DNA of 64,000 nucleotides from Oscillibacter sp. ER4 (GCF_000765235.1 NZ_JPJG01000002.1:41268-105267), one strand, 5' to 3'; positions 28,026 through 35,858 are shown, counted from the first letter of the stretch. The notes: generated by a model not told the origin, from the sequence alone. Translations and numbers: made by a program.

Positions 28026-28050
28026 CTATCCTAACACAACAGAACAATCG

Positions 28051-28628
28051 ATGGTTGAAGTAGCAAAACAGGCACCTTTTGATGCAAAATGGCGTCTGCT
28101 GGTGCAAGTGGAAGTCCGCTGCTACATTCTGATTTGCAATATATCAGGTTCAGTAAAAGTAGCCCCGCTGCAAATTCTTCAATTTCCGGTGATACTGCCG
28201 CACAAGTTTCAGGATGCAGAAAAGTTCAATCTGCAGTTCTCGGACTTCTCAAAAATCACCGAAACAGCGGACAAGCTCCGCTGGCTTCGATACCAGAAAG
28301 GCCTGCGGCAGAGAGATGTAGCTGACTACGCCGGCATATACCGAAGTACTTATATTCACTACGAAGAATATGGAAAGGACTTTTACCCCCGGAGCACATG
28401 GGGAGAATTGCACAGCTTTTCGAGGTCCCAGTTGAAAGACTTCTGGATGACTATAATCTCTTTCTGAGAAACGGCCAGGGTAAGCAGATCAAGGCAATTC
28501 GAATGAAGCTTGGCCTAACGCAAAAAGAGTATGCTGATAGGCTAGGCATCAGCCTTTGCAACCTCAAACAATGGGAGCAGAACAGAAAACAACTTTTCAA
28601 ATCCACATGGGAGAAGTACTTCAAATAG
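28051..28628 (+). pseudogene. Tandem-HTH XRE-type regulator, frameshifted
   Basis: Two reading frames together encode one protein with two helix-turn-helix domains: KLRWLRYQKGLRQRDVADYA from about 28261, and IKAIRMKLGLTQKEYADRLG from about 28486. The first frame runs through YEEYGKDFYP and then loses sense; the second picks up as PPEHMGRIAQLFEVPVERLL. The break is in a run of five C at 28386-28390, where six would restore the frame. So this is a one-base deletion or a sequencing slip. The frame is open leftward through attL, without a clear start codon context. Confidence 0.65.
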
Positions 28629-28685
28629 AGGGTAAATGCTCTTAACTGCGATGAGAATGTACTGCGTGACTGTCGTATACAGAAT

Positions 28686-28728
28686 AACCGAGCAGACTGG
28701 TCTTGATAATCAGTCTGCTCGGTTTTCT
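28686..28728. terminator. Bidirectional intrinsic terminator
   Basis: AACCGAGCAGACTG and its exact complement form a 14-bp stem with an 11-base loop and a trailing TTTTC. It lies between the plus-strand XRE gene and the convergent small minus-strand gene. Confidence 0.8.
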
Positions 28729-28763
28729 ATCAGGTCAGCGTTCATGAGAACCCTGTGGATTTA

Positions 28764-28940
28764 TTATGCTTGTTCTTTCAAATGCTTCACTACTGCATCT
28801 ACCAGCTCCAATTTTTGCTCCGTGGAACAGGGCAACTTCAAGATGTTCTTCAGTGCCTGCTCTGCCTGAAATTTTGCTAGTTCATGGGCAAGTTCCTTTT
28901 GTGCTTGCTCTGACTTGGGATAGATAAGAAATACTTCCAT
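28764..28940 (-). CDS. Small helical protein of 58 residues
   Basis: The ATG at 28940 is preceded by GGAGGGCAACA, a good ribosome site. The product begins MEVFLIYPKSEQAQKELAHE and is almost all helix, with heptad-like Leu/Ala spacing and one Cys near residue 41, ending in HLKEQA. It is too short for family recognition. It may pair with the 51-codon frame that overlaps its start. It is followed by the bidirectional terminator. Confidence 0.5.
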   Translation of the reverse strand: MEVFLIYPKSEQAQKELAHELAKFQAEQALKNILKLPCSTEQKLELVDAVVKHLKEQA

Positions 28941-29037
28941 TGTTGCCCTCCTTCCCCGAGCGTTTGATGCTTAACTCTATGTGCGTTTTCCATTGCATAT
29001 GCCGTGTCTGAATATTCCCAGACTTCGAATTCAGCAT
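28882..29037 (-). CDS. Possible 51-residue protein overlapping the next gene
   Basis: An ATG at 29037 stands at ideal distance from a very strong AAGGAGGT site. The short basic product starts MLNSKSGNIQTRHMQWKTHI and overlaps the 58-residue gene by 59 bp in another frame. The ribosome site is the only support. It could instead be a leader peptide that couples translation of the downstream gene. Confidence 0.25.
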   Translation of the reverse strand: MLNSKSGNIQTRHMQWKTHIELSIKRSGKEGNNGSISYLSQVRASTKGTCP

Positions 29038-29725
29038 GTAGACCTCCTTCTACATAAACTAAAGAGCTCTTCAGAATAAATGTAGAAAAAGAGGCCCTTT
29101 TGACCACCCCAACGGGATGAAATTATTCTAACGATTGACTATGCAGGAAAATAGGGGGGAAAAAGAGACAGCCCAGTTGCATTTTACTCTGCAACCAGGC
29201 TACACTCTTTTAATAATTGCTGCGTCTTTGCAATGACTGACCAAATATCCTTTTCAAACTGGATACTCCCATGAAATAGGGGAGCCAAAAAGAAAAGGGC
29301 CTCCTTTATGTTCCTTAAATCCTCATAACCGGTTCGGTTGTCTTGGAGGTGTTGATGCGTTTCATAATATCTGACCCGCACATCTTCTGATACAGAATCC
29401 GAAACGAAGTAGGTCGCAATAATTGCATCTGTATCCCCTTAATGGTAAGATGATAGCGTCGAAAAGATTCATTGATGGACAGCCTCCTTTTATCGGGAGG
29501 CATTTTTCATGTGAAGCCAGGAACTCAGGTCGTACTGCCCGAGTTCCCGGCTTTTCTTTTCGGCTCAACTTGAAAGGAGGACTTACCAATATGAATCTAA
29601 ACAAACCTGACGTCATCAAGAAGCTGCAGGAGCGATTCAGAAATGTAAATGCAAAGAATGTCCTGACTCCAATGCGACCATAAATGACAAGAGGGATACC
29701 TTTTTAAGGGTATCCCTCTTCTTGT
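29038..29725. other. Gene-poor stretch of the skin-like element
   Basis: No complete gene can be supported here. The minus strand has a short open frame at 29184-29381 with RYYETHQHLQ and a helical end; it has no proper start and may be a gene remnant. Terminator-like hairpins occur at 29482-29501 and 29689-29720 (AAGAGGGATACC with its complement). A 30-codon frame at 29591-29683 follows an AAAGGAGG site but ends abruptly. It reads like a graveyard of deleted genes. Confidence 0.45.
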
Positions 29726-29813
29726 TGGTGGGCCAGGTTGGAATTGAACCAACGATGTTTCTCATGTCACGGTTTTACAGACCGCTGCGCTAGCCAACTA
29801 CGCGTACTGACCC
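29726..29813 (-). tRNA. tRNA-Tyr (GTA)
   Basis: The minus strand folds into a full class II tRNA of 88 bases. The acceptor GGGTCAG pairs with CTGGCCC (one T-G), the anticodon stem GCGGT/ACCGT closes the loop CTGTAAA with anticodon GTA, a long variable arm follows, and the T arm is GTTGG-TTCAATT-CCAAC. CCA is encoded. It lies 3 bases from the next tRNA gene, in the skin-like element. Confidence 0.85.
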
Positions 29814-29816
29814 ATG

Positions 29817-29902
29817 TGGCGGAGAGCGCAGAACTCGAATCTGACACCATGCGGTGCGATCCGCTTAGCGGGCGGTCCCCAGACCTTCTGGGTTCACTCT
29901 CC
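29817..29902 (-). tRNA. tRNA-Ser (GCT)-like with unusual features
   Basis: The minus strand gives an 86-base class II fold. Acceptor GGAGAGT pairs with GCTCTCC, the discriminator is G, CCA is encoded, and the variable arm CACC/GGTG is intact. The anticodon loop CCGCTAA holds GCT but has C at position 33 instead of the near-universal T. The anticodon stem has an A-A pair at its base, and the T stem has one T-C mismatch. It may be decaying or a specialised variant. Confidence 0.65.
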
Positions 29903-29907
29903 AAGTA

Positions 29908-29966
29908 TGGCTGGGGTGGTTGGATTCGAACCAACAAATGCCGGTGTCAGAGACCAGTGCCTTGAC
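29908..29966 (-). pseudogene. 5'-truncated tRNA-Gln (CTG)
   Basis: The 3' part of a tRNA is present on the minus strand: anticodon arm CTGGT-CTCTGAC-ACCGG with anticodon CTG, T arm GTTGG-TTCGAAT-CCAAC, 3' acceptor strand CACCCCA, then GCCA. The 5' acceptor strand that should read TGGGGTG is missing. In its place is the end of an IS4-type transposase fragment, so the insertion cut the tRNA. Confidence 0.65.
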
Positions 29967-30097
29967 TTAATGACATTGGGATAAAAGGTTTCTGCATCAT
30001 TTGGTTTTGTAGAAATTTGCAGAACCGAGCCGTCTACAGCCAAGATGCGGCCTTGAGCGAAAAGATAAATGTCTTCACGAAATTTGGCATTTATCAA
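29967..30097 (-). pseudogene. IS4-family transposase fragment
   Basis: About 44 codons match the first catalytic Asp region of IS4-type DDE transposases: GRILAVDGSVLQISTKPNDAE and then TFYPN. Nothing else of the gene remains on either side. Its left edge fuses to the truncated tRNA-Gln. Confidence 0.55.
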
Positions 30098-30115
30098 GCC
30101 TTTTTGAATTGTTAC

Positions 30116-30157
30116 GAAAAAATACCGTCACACTGAAACAATTCAGTGTGACGGTAT
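30116..30157 (-). terminator. Intrinsic terminator of the VOC gene
   Basis: The 16-bp stem ATACCGTCACACTGAA and its complement with an ACAA loop is followed, on the minus strand, by a T-run (TATTTTTTCG). It lies 23 bp after the VOC gene stop codon. Confidence 0.9.
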
Positions 30158-30180
30158 CGTCATCTTATGTGAGAGTATGA

Positions 30181-30630
30181 TTAGAATGTTTCCGTGATAA
30201 AGCCCAAGTCTTTGCGTGTATCATAATATGCGTAAAACTTATCCCCGATCCAAACGCTAAAAATCTCTTCGTTCCCTCGCTCCTGCATCAAAGGTACAAA
30301 TCGGTCGTTCTGCCGGATCGCCAGATGGTGAATTCCTTCGCCGTGCTCCTGTAGAAACTCAGCATAGGGGCTGCTCCCTGAAATCGGCTGAATAATCTCT
30401 AGATAAAGATTACCGAGTTCGCTCATCGCAACAATTGCGTCGTGCGGTTCATCATCTGGAATTGAAACGCCATGAAATTTACGTCCACGACAATTTTCCT
30501 CGGTTGCGTGAACAATTTCCCATGGACCGATTCCGTATACTTTTTCCCATGTTTCTGCGGCTTTCTTTGCATCTTTGACTACCGTACATACCTGAAGAAA
30601 TGATTCAAATGCTTTTTCGTTCTTTTCCAT
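30181..30630 (-). CDS. VOC-family protein, methylmalonyl-CoA epimerase/glyoxalase-like
   Basis: A 149-residue protein with the vicinal oxygen chelate fold. The start FLQVCTVVKDAKKAAETWEKVYGIGPWE and the later ELGNLYLEIIQPISGSSPYAEFL and GIHHLAIR match epimerase-like members, and the metal-ligand candidates Glu (LEII) and His (GIHHLA) are present. It is divergent from the tetR gene, and its promoter overlaps a palindromic operator, so it should be part of that regulon. The substrate, perhaps an acyl-CoA, is unknown. Confidence 0.8.
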   Translation of the reverse strand: MEKNEKAFESFLQVCTVVKDAKKAAETWEKVYGIGPWEIVHATEENCRGRKFHGVSIPDDEPHDAIVAMSELGNLYLEIIQPISGSSPYAEFLQEHGEGIHHLAIRQNDRFVPLMQERGNEEIFSVWIGDKFYAYYDTRKDLGFITETF

Positions 30631-30721
30631 GATTATTCGCTCCTTATTTTATGTATTTACCAAAATGGCATTTCTCTCAAAACACAGAAAAATTGATTTC
30701 CGTTAATTAACAGTAGCATAG

Positions 30722-30741
30722 ATATTGACTCGCGTCAATAT
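30722..30741. promoter_or_regulatory. TetR operator copy 1, between VOC and tetR genes
   Basis: ATATTGAC-TCGC-GTCAATAT is a perfect 8-bp-arm palindrome. On the minus strand TTGACG inside it acts as the -35 box of the VOC gene, with TACTGT 17 bp on. It is just upstream of the tetR -35 box. The same motif occurs at 31588-31621 and 32352-32400. Confidence 0.8.
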
Positions 30742-30749
30742 TGCTTTGG

Positions 30750-30778
30750 TTGACGCAGGGGAAAAAGAGTGGTATAAT
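30750..30778 (+). promoter_or_regulatory. Promoter of the tetR gene
   Basis: TTGACG at 30750-30755 and TATAAT at 30773-30778 have a 17-bp spacer, 32 bp before the tetR start codon. Confidence 0.8.
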
Positions 30779-30810
30779 AACAAAAATATTGCAACAAATA
30801 GGTGTAGTTG

Positions 30811-31455
30811 ATGGCTGTTTATAAAAAGAGCGCAGAAATGCGGAAGAGTATCGTAGAAACGATGGCGCTTCTTGTCAGAAAGAACGGATATGAAAAGACG
30901 AATATCAGAGATATTTCCGAGTATTTGAATATCCCGCGTTCGCTGATTTATTACTACTTCAAAAACAAAGATGATATCATGCACGTGCTGTATTACGAAC
31001 GATTTTCTATGACGGAGCAGCTTGCGGAAAAGGTTCTGCCGCGCGGTGAAGAGCCGCTGGTTCGTTTGATGCTGAAATATTTGCTGTACCGCAGGAATAT
31101 AATCTGCGATCCATTGTTTGCAGAGTATATTGCTACAGCTCCGGAATATGCTTCACGCGGTAAGGACTATTCCAAAGACCAAATCGCTTTGTATTATGGT
31201 GACAGTAAAGATGCTTTTGAGCATTTCGGTAAGCCAACTGACGGGAACGAGTTTTACATTCACGCACTCATGGTTGAAAGCATTGCACGTGGACTAATCG
31301 TTGGCTCATTCTACGGGATGATCGAGCTGAGTGATCGAGAATATATGACATATTTTGGCGAACGGGCGATTATGCCGACGTTTGATTTGACAAAGGAACA
31401 GTTTGCGGCCATCGTTGACCGTTCATTTGAGTTGGCTGAGGGTGCAAAGGTATAA
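30811..31455 (+). CDS. TetR-family transcriptional regulator
   Basis: A 214-residue repressor-type protein. The N-terminal helix-turn-helix is typical: VETMALLVRKNGYEKTNIRDISEYL followed by PRSLIYYYFKNKDDIMHVLYYE. The C-terminal ligand domain is helical with no recognised ligand signature. It is divergent from the VOC gene. A shared operator stands in front of it, in front of the LUD gene and in front of the amidohydrolase operon, so it is the likely regulator of the whole cargo. The effector is unknown. Confidence 0.88.
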   Translation: MAVYKKSAEMRKSIVETMALLVRKNGYEKTNIRDISEYLNIPRSLIYYYFKNKDDIMHVLYYERFSMTEQLAEKVLPRGEEPLVRLMLKYLLYRRNIICDPLFAEYIATAPEYASRGKDYSKDQIALYYGDSKDAFEHFGKPTDGNEFYIHALMVESIARGLIVGSFYGMIELSDREYMTYFGERAIMPTFDLTKEQFAAIVDRSFELAEGAKV

Positions 31456-31587
31456 CGTTAGTTTGCAGAATGTGCATTTGTTGAAAGAACTCTTAAAATA
31501 ACATACCCAGCAAAACCGGCAGCAAAACCGATGGTACAAGGGCGTCCCGCTGAATGACGGGACGCCCTTGATTTTTGACGTAAGGGC

Positions 31588-31621
31588 AAATCCAATATTG
31601 ACAAGGGTCAATATTGGATTT
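31588..31621. promoter_or_regulatory. TetR operator copy 2, upstream of the LUD gene
   Basis: A perfect palindrome of two 15-base arms around AAGG; the inner part is CCAATATTGAC-N4-GTCAATATTGG. It is 27 bp from the LUD start codon. It shares AATATTGAC-N4-GTCAATATT with the other copies, which is the strongest form of the operator in the window. Confidence 0.85.
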
Positions 31622-31647
31622 ATGATGAAATCAAAAAAGGAGGCGGA

Positions 31648-32253
31648 ATGATGAATTTTGATCGAGTTAAAGCTGCGCTTAAGAAGCGAGGCTATGCGGT
31701 ATCATCTTTCGAAGCAGCAAAAGACGCCGCAGACTATCTGGACCAACAGATAAATGGGATGAGTGTATCGTTTGGCGGTTCATTAACGCTTTCGGAAATG
31801 AATCTACCAAAGCTCCTGGCATTGCATAATACGCTGTGCCTTCCATCGCAGATGTACGACGATGTGTTGGGTGAAGTGGATCCGGTCAAAGCGATGTCCA
31901 CAGATGTATTTCTCACATCGGTTAATGCCCTCGCAGAAACGGGAGAAATGATCAGTATTGACGGCATTGGCAACAGAGTGGCGTCAATGATGTACGGGCA
32001 TAAAAAAGTATATTTGGTAATTGGACGCAATAAGATTGCAGAAAATTTTGAAAAGGCTGTTTGGAGGGCGCGGAATATTGCGGCACCCCAAAATGCGAAA
32101 AGGCTGCACATGAAAACGCCATGTGCTGTGACTGGCCGCTGCCATGATTGCAGCAGTCCGGAACGTATTTGCCGCGGAGTCAGTGTTTTACTGGGGAAAA
32201 TGTTTCGGATGGAGATGGAAGTTGTCCTGATCAATGAGGATTTGGGATTGTAA
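31648..32253 (+). CDS. LUD-domain protein (LutC/YkgG-like)
   Basis: A 201-residue protein of the LUD (DUF162) family, found in lactate utilisation subunits and in stand-alone proteins of unknown role. It has MSVSFGGSLTLSEMNLPKLL near 38, DVFLTSVNALAETGEMISID near 86, then GNRVASMMYGHKKVYLVIGRNKI, and ends with a Cys cluster (C-A-V-T-G-R-C-H-D-C-S-S-P-E-R-I-C-R-G). It has its own operator, an AAGGAGGCGG ribosome site and a terminator, so it is a monocistronic unit of the TetR regulon. Confidence 0.85.
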   Translation: MMNFDRVKAALKKRGYAVSSFEAAKDAADYLDQQINGMSVSFGGSLTLSEMNLPKLLALHNTLCLPSQMYDDVLGEVDPVKAMSTDVFLTSVNALAETGEMISIDGIGNRVASMMYGHKKVYLVIGRNKIAENFEKAVWRARNIAAPQNAKRLHMKTPCAVTGRCHDCSSPERICRGVSVLLGKMFRMEMEVVLINEDLGL

Positions 32254-32262
32254 AAAGATCTA

Positions 32263-32311
32263 TTAAGGGCCGAAACGGTATAAAATTACCGTTTCAGCCC
32301 TTAATTTTTTC
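32263..32311 (+). terminator. Intrinsic terminator of the LUD gene
   Basis: The 18-base arm TTAAGGGCCGAAACGGTA pairs almost perfectly with its downstream partner over a 6-base loop, followed by a T-run. Confidence 0.9.
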
Positions 32312-32351
32312 CTGATTATACAAAAGATAAATGATTATTTTGTCATAATAG

Positions 32352-32400
32352 AATATTGACTAATGTCAAAAAAACGTGTATTTTGACATTAGTCAATATT
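32352..32400. promoter_or_regulatory. TetR operator copies 3a and 3b, upstream of the amidohydrolase operon
   Basis: Two 20-base sites at 32352-32371 and 32381-32400 are exact inverted copies; each has AATATTGAC or its complement, a 4-base spacer and a second weaker half-site GTCAA. TTGACT at 32356-32361 and TATTTT at 32379-32384, 17 bp apart, form a promoter embedded in the pair, so bound repressor would block it. Confidence 0.8.
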
Positions 32401-32441
32401 GAATTGCAACAAAATTTGAAAAGGCAGGAGATGTTGCTTAC

Positions 32442-33386
32442 ATGAGAAAAGTCATTGATTTGTGTCTGGATATGCCCATGGGGGCGGAAGCGCTGACCAA
32501 TATGCTGGGAGCCATGTGTTTGGACCCGCTTTACAGGGGCTACAAAAAGACCTACGGGGCGGGAGTTGCTGCACAGGTAGGACTCACGGTGGAGGAAATT
32601 GATGCGATTTATGAGTCCGAGGGCCGCGACGGTTTTTTGCGGATCATCCGCGAGGCGGCGGAGAAGCACGCGGTTAAACCTGCGGAATTTGTCCGGCATC
32701 TTGACGAGGTCGGCGTGGAATGGGGAATCACCTGCGACGGCGATCACGACAACCGCAAGACGGCTGAGATCGTACAGGCTTTTCCCAAAAAATTCAAGGG
32801 TTTTATTTTTGTAGATCCCAACAGGGGGGAGGAGGCTGTTCGAGAGCTTGAGGTGTGCGTGAAAGAATACGGCCTGCATGCGCTGTATTTAACGGCGTTC
32901 CGCACAAAGCTCAATGCGGCGGACAGGAAAAATTATCCGCTCTACAGCAAGGCGTGCGAGTTGGGAATTCCGGTCCATATCTATTCCAGCCTGAATCTTT
33001 CCAAGGCGGTGCCGTATGATATCGGACACCCCCGTTATATCGATCAGGTGGCAAGGGATTTCCCAGAACTAAAAATTATGGCGGGCGTCAGCGGTTGGCC
33101 GTGGGTGCTGGACTTCCTGTGCCTTGCTATCCGCCACGAAAATGTTTATCTGAATTTTGAAACGCATGCTCCTGAAAAGATCGCAATGCGTGGTTCCGGT
33201 TATGAACCATATCTCTACTATGGAGAAACATCTTTGAAAGAGCGCATTTGCTTTGCTTCCAATTGGGGTACGCAGAGCATGCCGGTAGAGAAGCTGATTG
33301 CTCAGGTCGAAGCGCTTCCGTTCAGCGATGATGCGAAGGAACACATCCTCTACAATAACGCTAAAACATTTTATGAGCAGCTTTAA
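32442..33386 (+). CDS. Amidohydrolase-family protein (ACMSD-like TIM barrel)
   Basis: A 314-residue protein of the amidohydrolase 2 family, which includes metal-dependent decarboxylases and hydrolases of aromatic or lactone substrates. It starts with MRKVIDLCLDMP, has VEWGITCDGDHDN near 90, GFIFVDPNRGEEAV near 118, and the barrel strands GIPVHIYSSLN near 178 and LKIMAGVSGWPWVLDFLCLA near 212, ending with FASNWGTQSMPVEKLI. Some metal-binding His residues of the family are not where expected, so it may act without the usual metal site. It is the first gene of an operator-controlled operon. Confidence 0.75.
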   Translation: MRKVIDLCLDMPMGAEALTNMLGAMCLDPLYRGYKKTYGAGVAAQVGLTVEEIDAIYESEGRDGFLRIIREAAEKHAVKPAEFVRHLDEVGVEWGITCDGDHDNRKTAEIVQAFPKKFKGFIFVDPNRGEEAVRELEVCVKEYGLHALYLTAFRTKLNAADRKNYPLYSKACELGIPVHIYSSLNLSKAVPYDIGHPRYIDQVARDFPELKIMAGVSGWPWVLDFLCLAIRHENVYLNFETHAPEKIAMRGSGYEPYLYYGETSLKERICFASNWGTQSMPVEKLIAQVEALPFSDDAKEHILYNNAKTFYEQL

Positions 33387-33499
33387 AGAGAAGCTTTTAC
33401 AGAGCGCAGAAAGGGAGGGATGAACCAAAGAATTTCGAGCGCATTCCCCGTTAGGAGTGTAGGAAAACATATTTTGTAAATTAGGAGGATCACATCGAG

Positions 33500-34936
33500 A
33501 TGAGCTTGTACACATTGATTATCGTCACCTTTATCGTTTTTATGGCGATCAACGTAATCATCGGACTGCGCGGGCGCAAGCACGCCAGTACGACGAAGGA
33601 CTTCCTCACGGCATCCGGACAGTCCGGCATCTGGTTTATTATCGCATCGGCGGTAGGCGCCAGCATTGGCTCCGGTGTCGTTATTGGCACGACGCAGTAC
33701 GCGGTAAAGCTGGGCGTTGCCGGTGCATGGTATGCGATCGCGTGCGGCCTTGCCTGCCTTGTCCACGCGTTTGTAATGACCCGCTTTATTTACCGCAATA
33801 AGCTGGTTTCTTTTTCGGATTATTTTAAGAGAAGATATGACAGCAACTTCATCATCCTGCTTTACAGCGGCATCGGCCCCTTTGCTTGCGCTGCTTCCAT
33901 GGGCGGTCAGCTGGTTGCCGCAAAGGCCATTTTCCAGGCGTTCGGCATTGACCCGACGATCGGACTTGTTATTACAGCGGCAGTTATGCTGGTCTACACG
34001 ATGTTTGCAGGCCTTTGGGGTTCCTACGCAACGGCGGTATTTCAGGTCGGCGTAATCATTGTCGGCGTTCTGGTCGTAGGTATCTCAATGTTCACACAGG
34101 GCGGCATTGCGGAGATCCATGCGTTCTATCCGGCGGAGAAGTTTGACCTCTTCAACATTTCTCCGGAACTCTGGATGATGTTTGTTGGCCCGATGGTTCT
34201 TTCCGTGCTGGTCGACCAGACCTCTGTTCAGCGCGCGGCGTCCGCAAAGACGGAAGCAACGGCATTTTGGGGACATCTGCTCAGTTGCATTCCTCTGTTC
34301 CTTTTTGGGTGGCTGATGGTCTATATCGGCATGTGGAGCGGCGCAGAGTTCCCTGATGCTGGCGGAAATGCGTTCATTGTCATGCTGATGAACAAGGTTT
34401 CCCCGATCGTTTGTGCTGTAATGATTTGTGCGATCTTGGCGGCGATCATGTCGACTGCCAGTGGTGCGCTGGTGGCGACGGATGCGCTTGTTGTTCATGA
34501 CCTGTACTGCGGCTTTATTAATAAGAATGCAACGGAAAAGCAGCAGAAGCGCCTGAATCTCATCGTCAATATTGTTGTTTCGGTGGCAGCCGTTGTATGC
34601 GCGCTTGCGTTTACAAATGTTATTGATCTTCTTTCGGTCGGCTATACCATTATGCTCTCCGGTACGCTGGTCCCGCTGCTGGGCGGCATCATCTGGAAAC
34701 GCGGCACGACAAAGGGCGCGGCAGCTTCTGCGGCAGTTGGTATGATCACAGCTTTGCTGAGTATCTTCGGCGTGATCACAGTTCCGTTCTCCAGCATTTT
34801 CCCCGTGCTCCCCGGCGCAGTGACATATATCGTTGTGAGCCTCTGCACCAAGCATGCGCCGACTGAAAACACTGCAAAGGTGGCAGACGTTGTCATGGCT
34901 TCCGCCAGCGAAAAGAGCAATAACGCTGCAAACTGA
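33500..34936 (+). CDS. Sodium:solute symporter (SSS family)
   Basis: A 478-residue transporter with about 13 membrane helices. It shows the SSS features GRKHASTTKDFLTASGQSG near 30, ASAVGASIGSGVVIGTTQYA near 50 and the helix 5-6 segment PFACAASMGGQLVAAKAIF. It should import an organic solute, such as a carboxylate, with Na+. It lies between the amidohydrolase and enoyl-CoA hydratase genes, so its substrate is probably that of the pathway. The ribosome site TTAGGAGGATC is strong. Confidence 0.9.
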   Translation: MSLYTLIIVTFIVFMAINVIIGLRGRKHASTTKDFLTASGQSGIWFIIASAVGASIGSGVVIGTTQYAVKLGVAGAWYAIACGLACLVHAFVMTRFIYRNKLVSFSDYFKRRYDSNFIILLYSGIGPFACAASMGGQLVAAKAIFQAFGIDPTIGLVITAAVMLVYTMFAGLWGSYATAVFQVGVIIVGVLVVGISMFTQGGIAEIHAFYPAEKFDLFNISPELWMMFVGPMVLSVLVDQTSVQRAASAKTEATAFWGHLLSCIPLFLFGWLMVYIGMWSGAEFPDAGGNAFIVMLMNKVSPIVCAVMICAILAAIMSTASGALVATDALVVHDLYCGFINKNATEKQQKRLNLIVNIVVSVAAVVCALAFTNVIDLLSVGYTIMLSGTLVPLLGGIIWKRGTTKGAAASAAVGMITALLSIFGVITVPFSSIFPVLPGAVTYIVVSLCTKHAPTENTAKVADVVMASASEKSNNAAN

Positions 34937-35016
34937 CGAAAAAGCTGTTCAGTGAAACAAAAAATAAAGCGGCGGCTCTGGCGGAATGAGCCGGCAGAGC
35001 CACAGAAAGGACAGAT

Positions 35017-35817
35017 ATGGATTATTTGACAATCAAAACCGAGATCGTAGAGCGCGTGGGAGTGATCACGCTGGATCACCCGCCGCTCAACTCGGTCAGC
35101 AAACGCATGATGGTTGAAATGATGCGCGCTTTGGACGAATTTGAACAGAATGATGTTGTTCGCGCTATCATGGTAAAAGCGAATGGGCCTGATTTTTCCT
35201 ATGGAGCGGACGGCGGCGATGTAAAAAAGGGCATTAACGGCGAAGCAGAGGAGATTTCGGAAAGCTTTTCCGTTCTTGGCAACCGCTTGGTTGAGCGTAT
35301 CGACTGCTGCCCTAAACCGACGCTCGTTGCGGCAAAGGGACGGTGCATCGGCGGCTCCACGGCGATGTTCAACGCCTTTGATATCCGTATTGTTGGAGAA
35401 GGCTTTCGGATGCACGATGGCGATATCTACTATGGTACGGTCGGCTCTTGGGGCATGAGCTCTCTGCGCCTGCCTATGTGGATCGGGCGGAACAAGGTTC
35501 TGGACTATATGTTCTTAAATGAGGACTTTACTGGCCGGCAGTGTTACGAACTGGGGCTTGCAAGCAAGGTTGTAGCAGATGAACTCGTTGAGGTTGTAGG
35601 CCTTGCAACCGCAAAGAAGATGTCCAAGGCCGCACCAATTGCGGTAAAATATTATAAGGACTGCGTCAGGAAAGCGACACAGAATAACATTGAAGAAGCG
35701 CGCGCATTTGAGCTAAAGGCGGCCGAAATTGTATTCGCAACAGAAGACAGCAAAATTGGGCTGAAATCGGTTGTTGAGAATCATGGCGTACCCAACTGTG
35801 AGTTTTACGGAAGATAA
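35017..35817 (+). CDS. Enoyl-CoA hydratase/isomerase-family protein
   Basis: A 266-residue crotonase-fold protein that acts on acyl-CoA thioesters. It opens with VGVITLDHPPLNSVSKRMM and has an oxyanion-hole segment (KANGPDFSYGADGGDVKKG) and AAKGRCIGGSTAMFNAFDIRI near 104, followed by GTVGSWGMSSLRLPMWIG. The usual catalytic Glu pair of hydratases is not clear, so hydratase, isomerase or hydrolase are all possible. It is probably the last gene of the operon from 32442; an IS element lies right behind it. Confidence 0.85.
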   Translation: MDYLTIKTEIVERVGVITLDHPPLNSVSKRMMVEMMRALDEFEQNDVVRAIMVKANGPDFSYGADGGDVKKGINGEAEEISESFSVLGNRLVERIDCCPKPTLVAAKGRCIGGSTAMFNAFDIRIVGEGFRMHDGDIYYGTVGSWGMSSLRLPMWIGRNKVLDYMFLNEDFTGRQCYELGLASKVVADELVEVVGLATAKKMSKAAPIAVKYYKDCVRKATQNNIEEARAFELKAAEIVFATEDSKIGLKSVVENHGVPNCEFYGR

Positions 35818-35829
35818 GCGCTGAAAAAC

Positions 35830-35858
35830 AGAGGGGGAAAGATTTCCTTTCCCCCTCT
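35830..35858. repeat. Left copy of a 29-bp hairpin repeat at the IS1182 edge
   Basis: AGAGGGGGAAAG-ATTTC-CTTTCCCCCTCT is a hairpin, and an identical copy in the same orientation lies at 37428-37456. It probably was the terminator of the enoyl-CoA hydratase operon, now duplicated by the insertion. The off-centre ATTTC loop keeps its direction at both ends, so it is a direct repeat and not part of the IS ends. Confidence 0.75.

Noticed and set aside
28012..28050. The ATG at 28012 as start of the XRE gene
   Set aside because: It lies in sigK, on the other side of the attachment core, and has no ribosome site. It only reflects that the frame is open across the junction.
29591..29683. A 30-codon frame after AAAGGAGG (MNLNKPDVIKKLQERF)
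   Set aside because: The ribosome site is good but the frame is too short and has no partner; more likely the start of a deleted gene.
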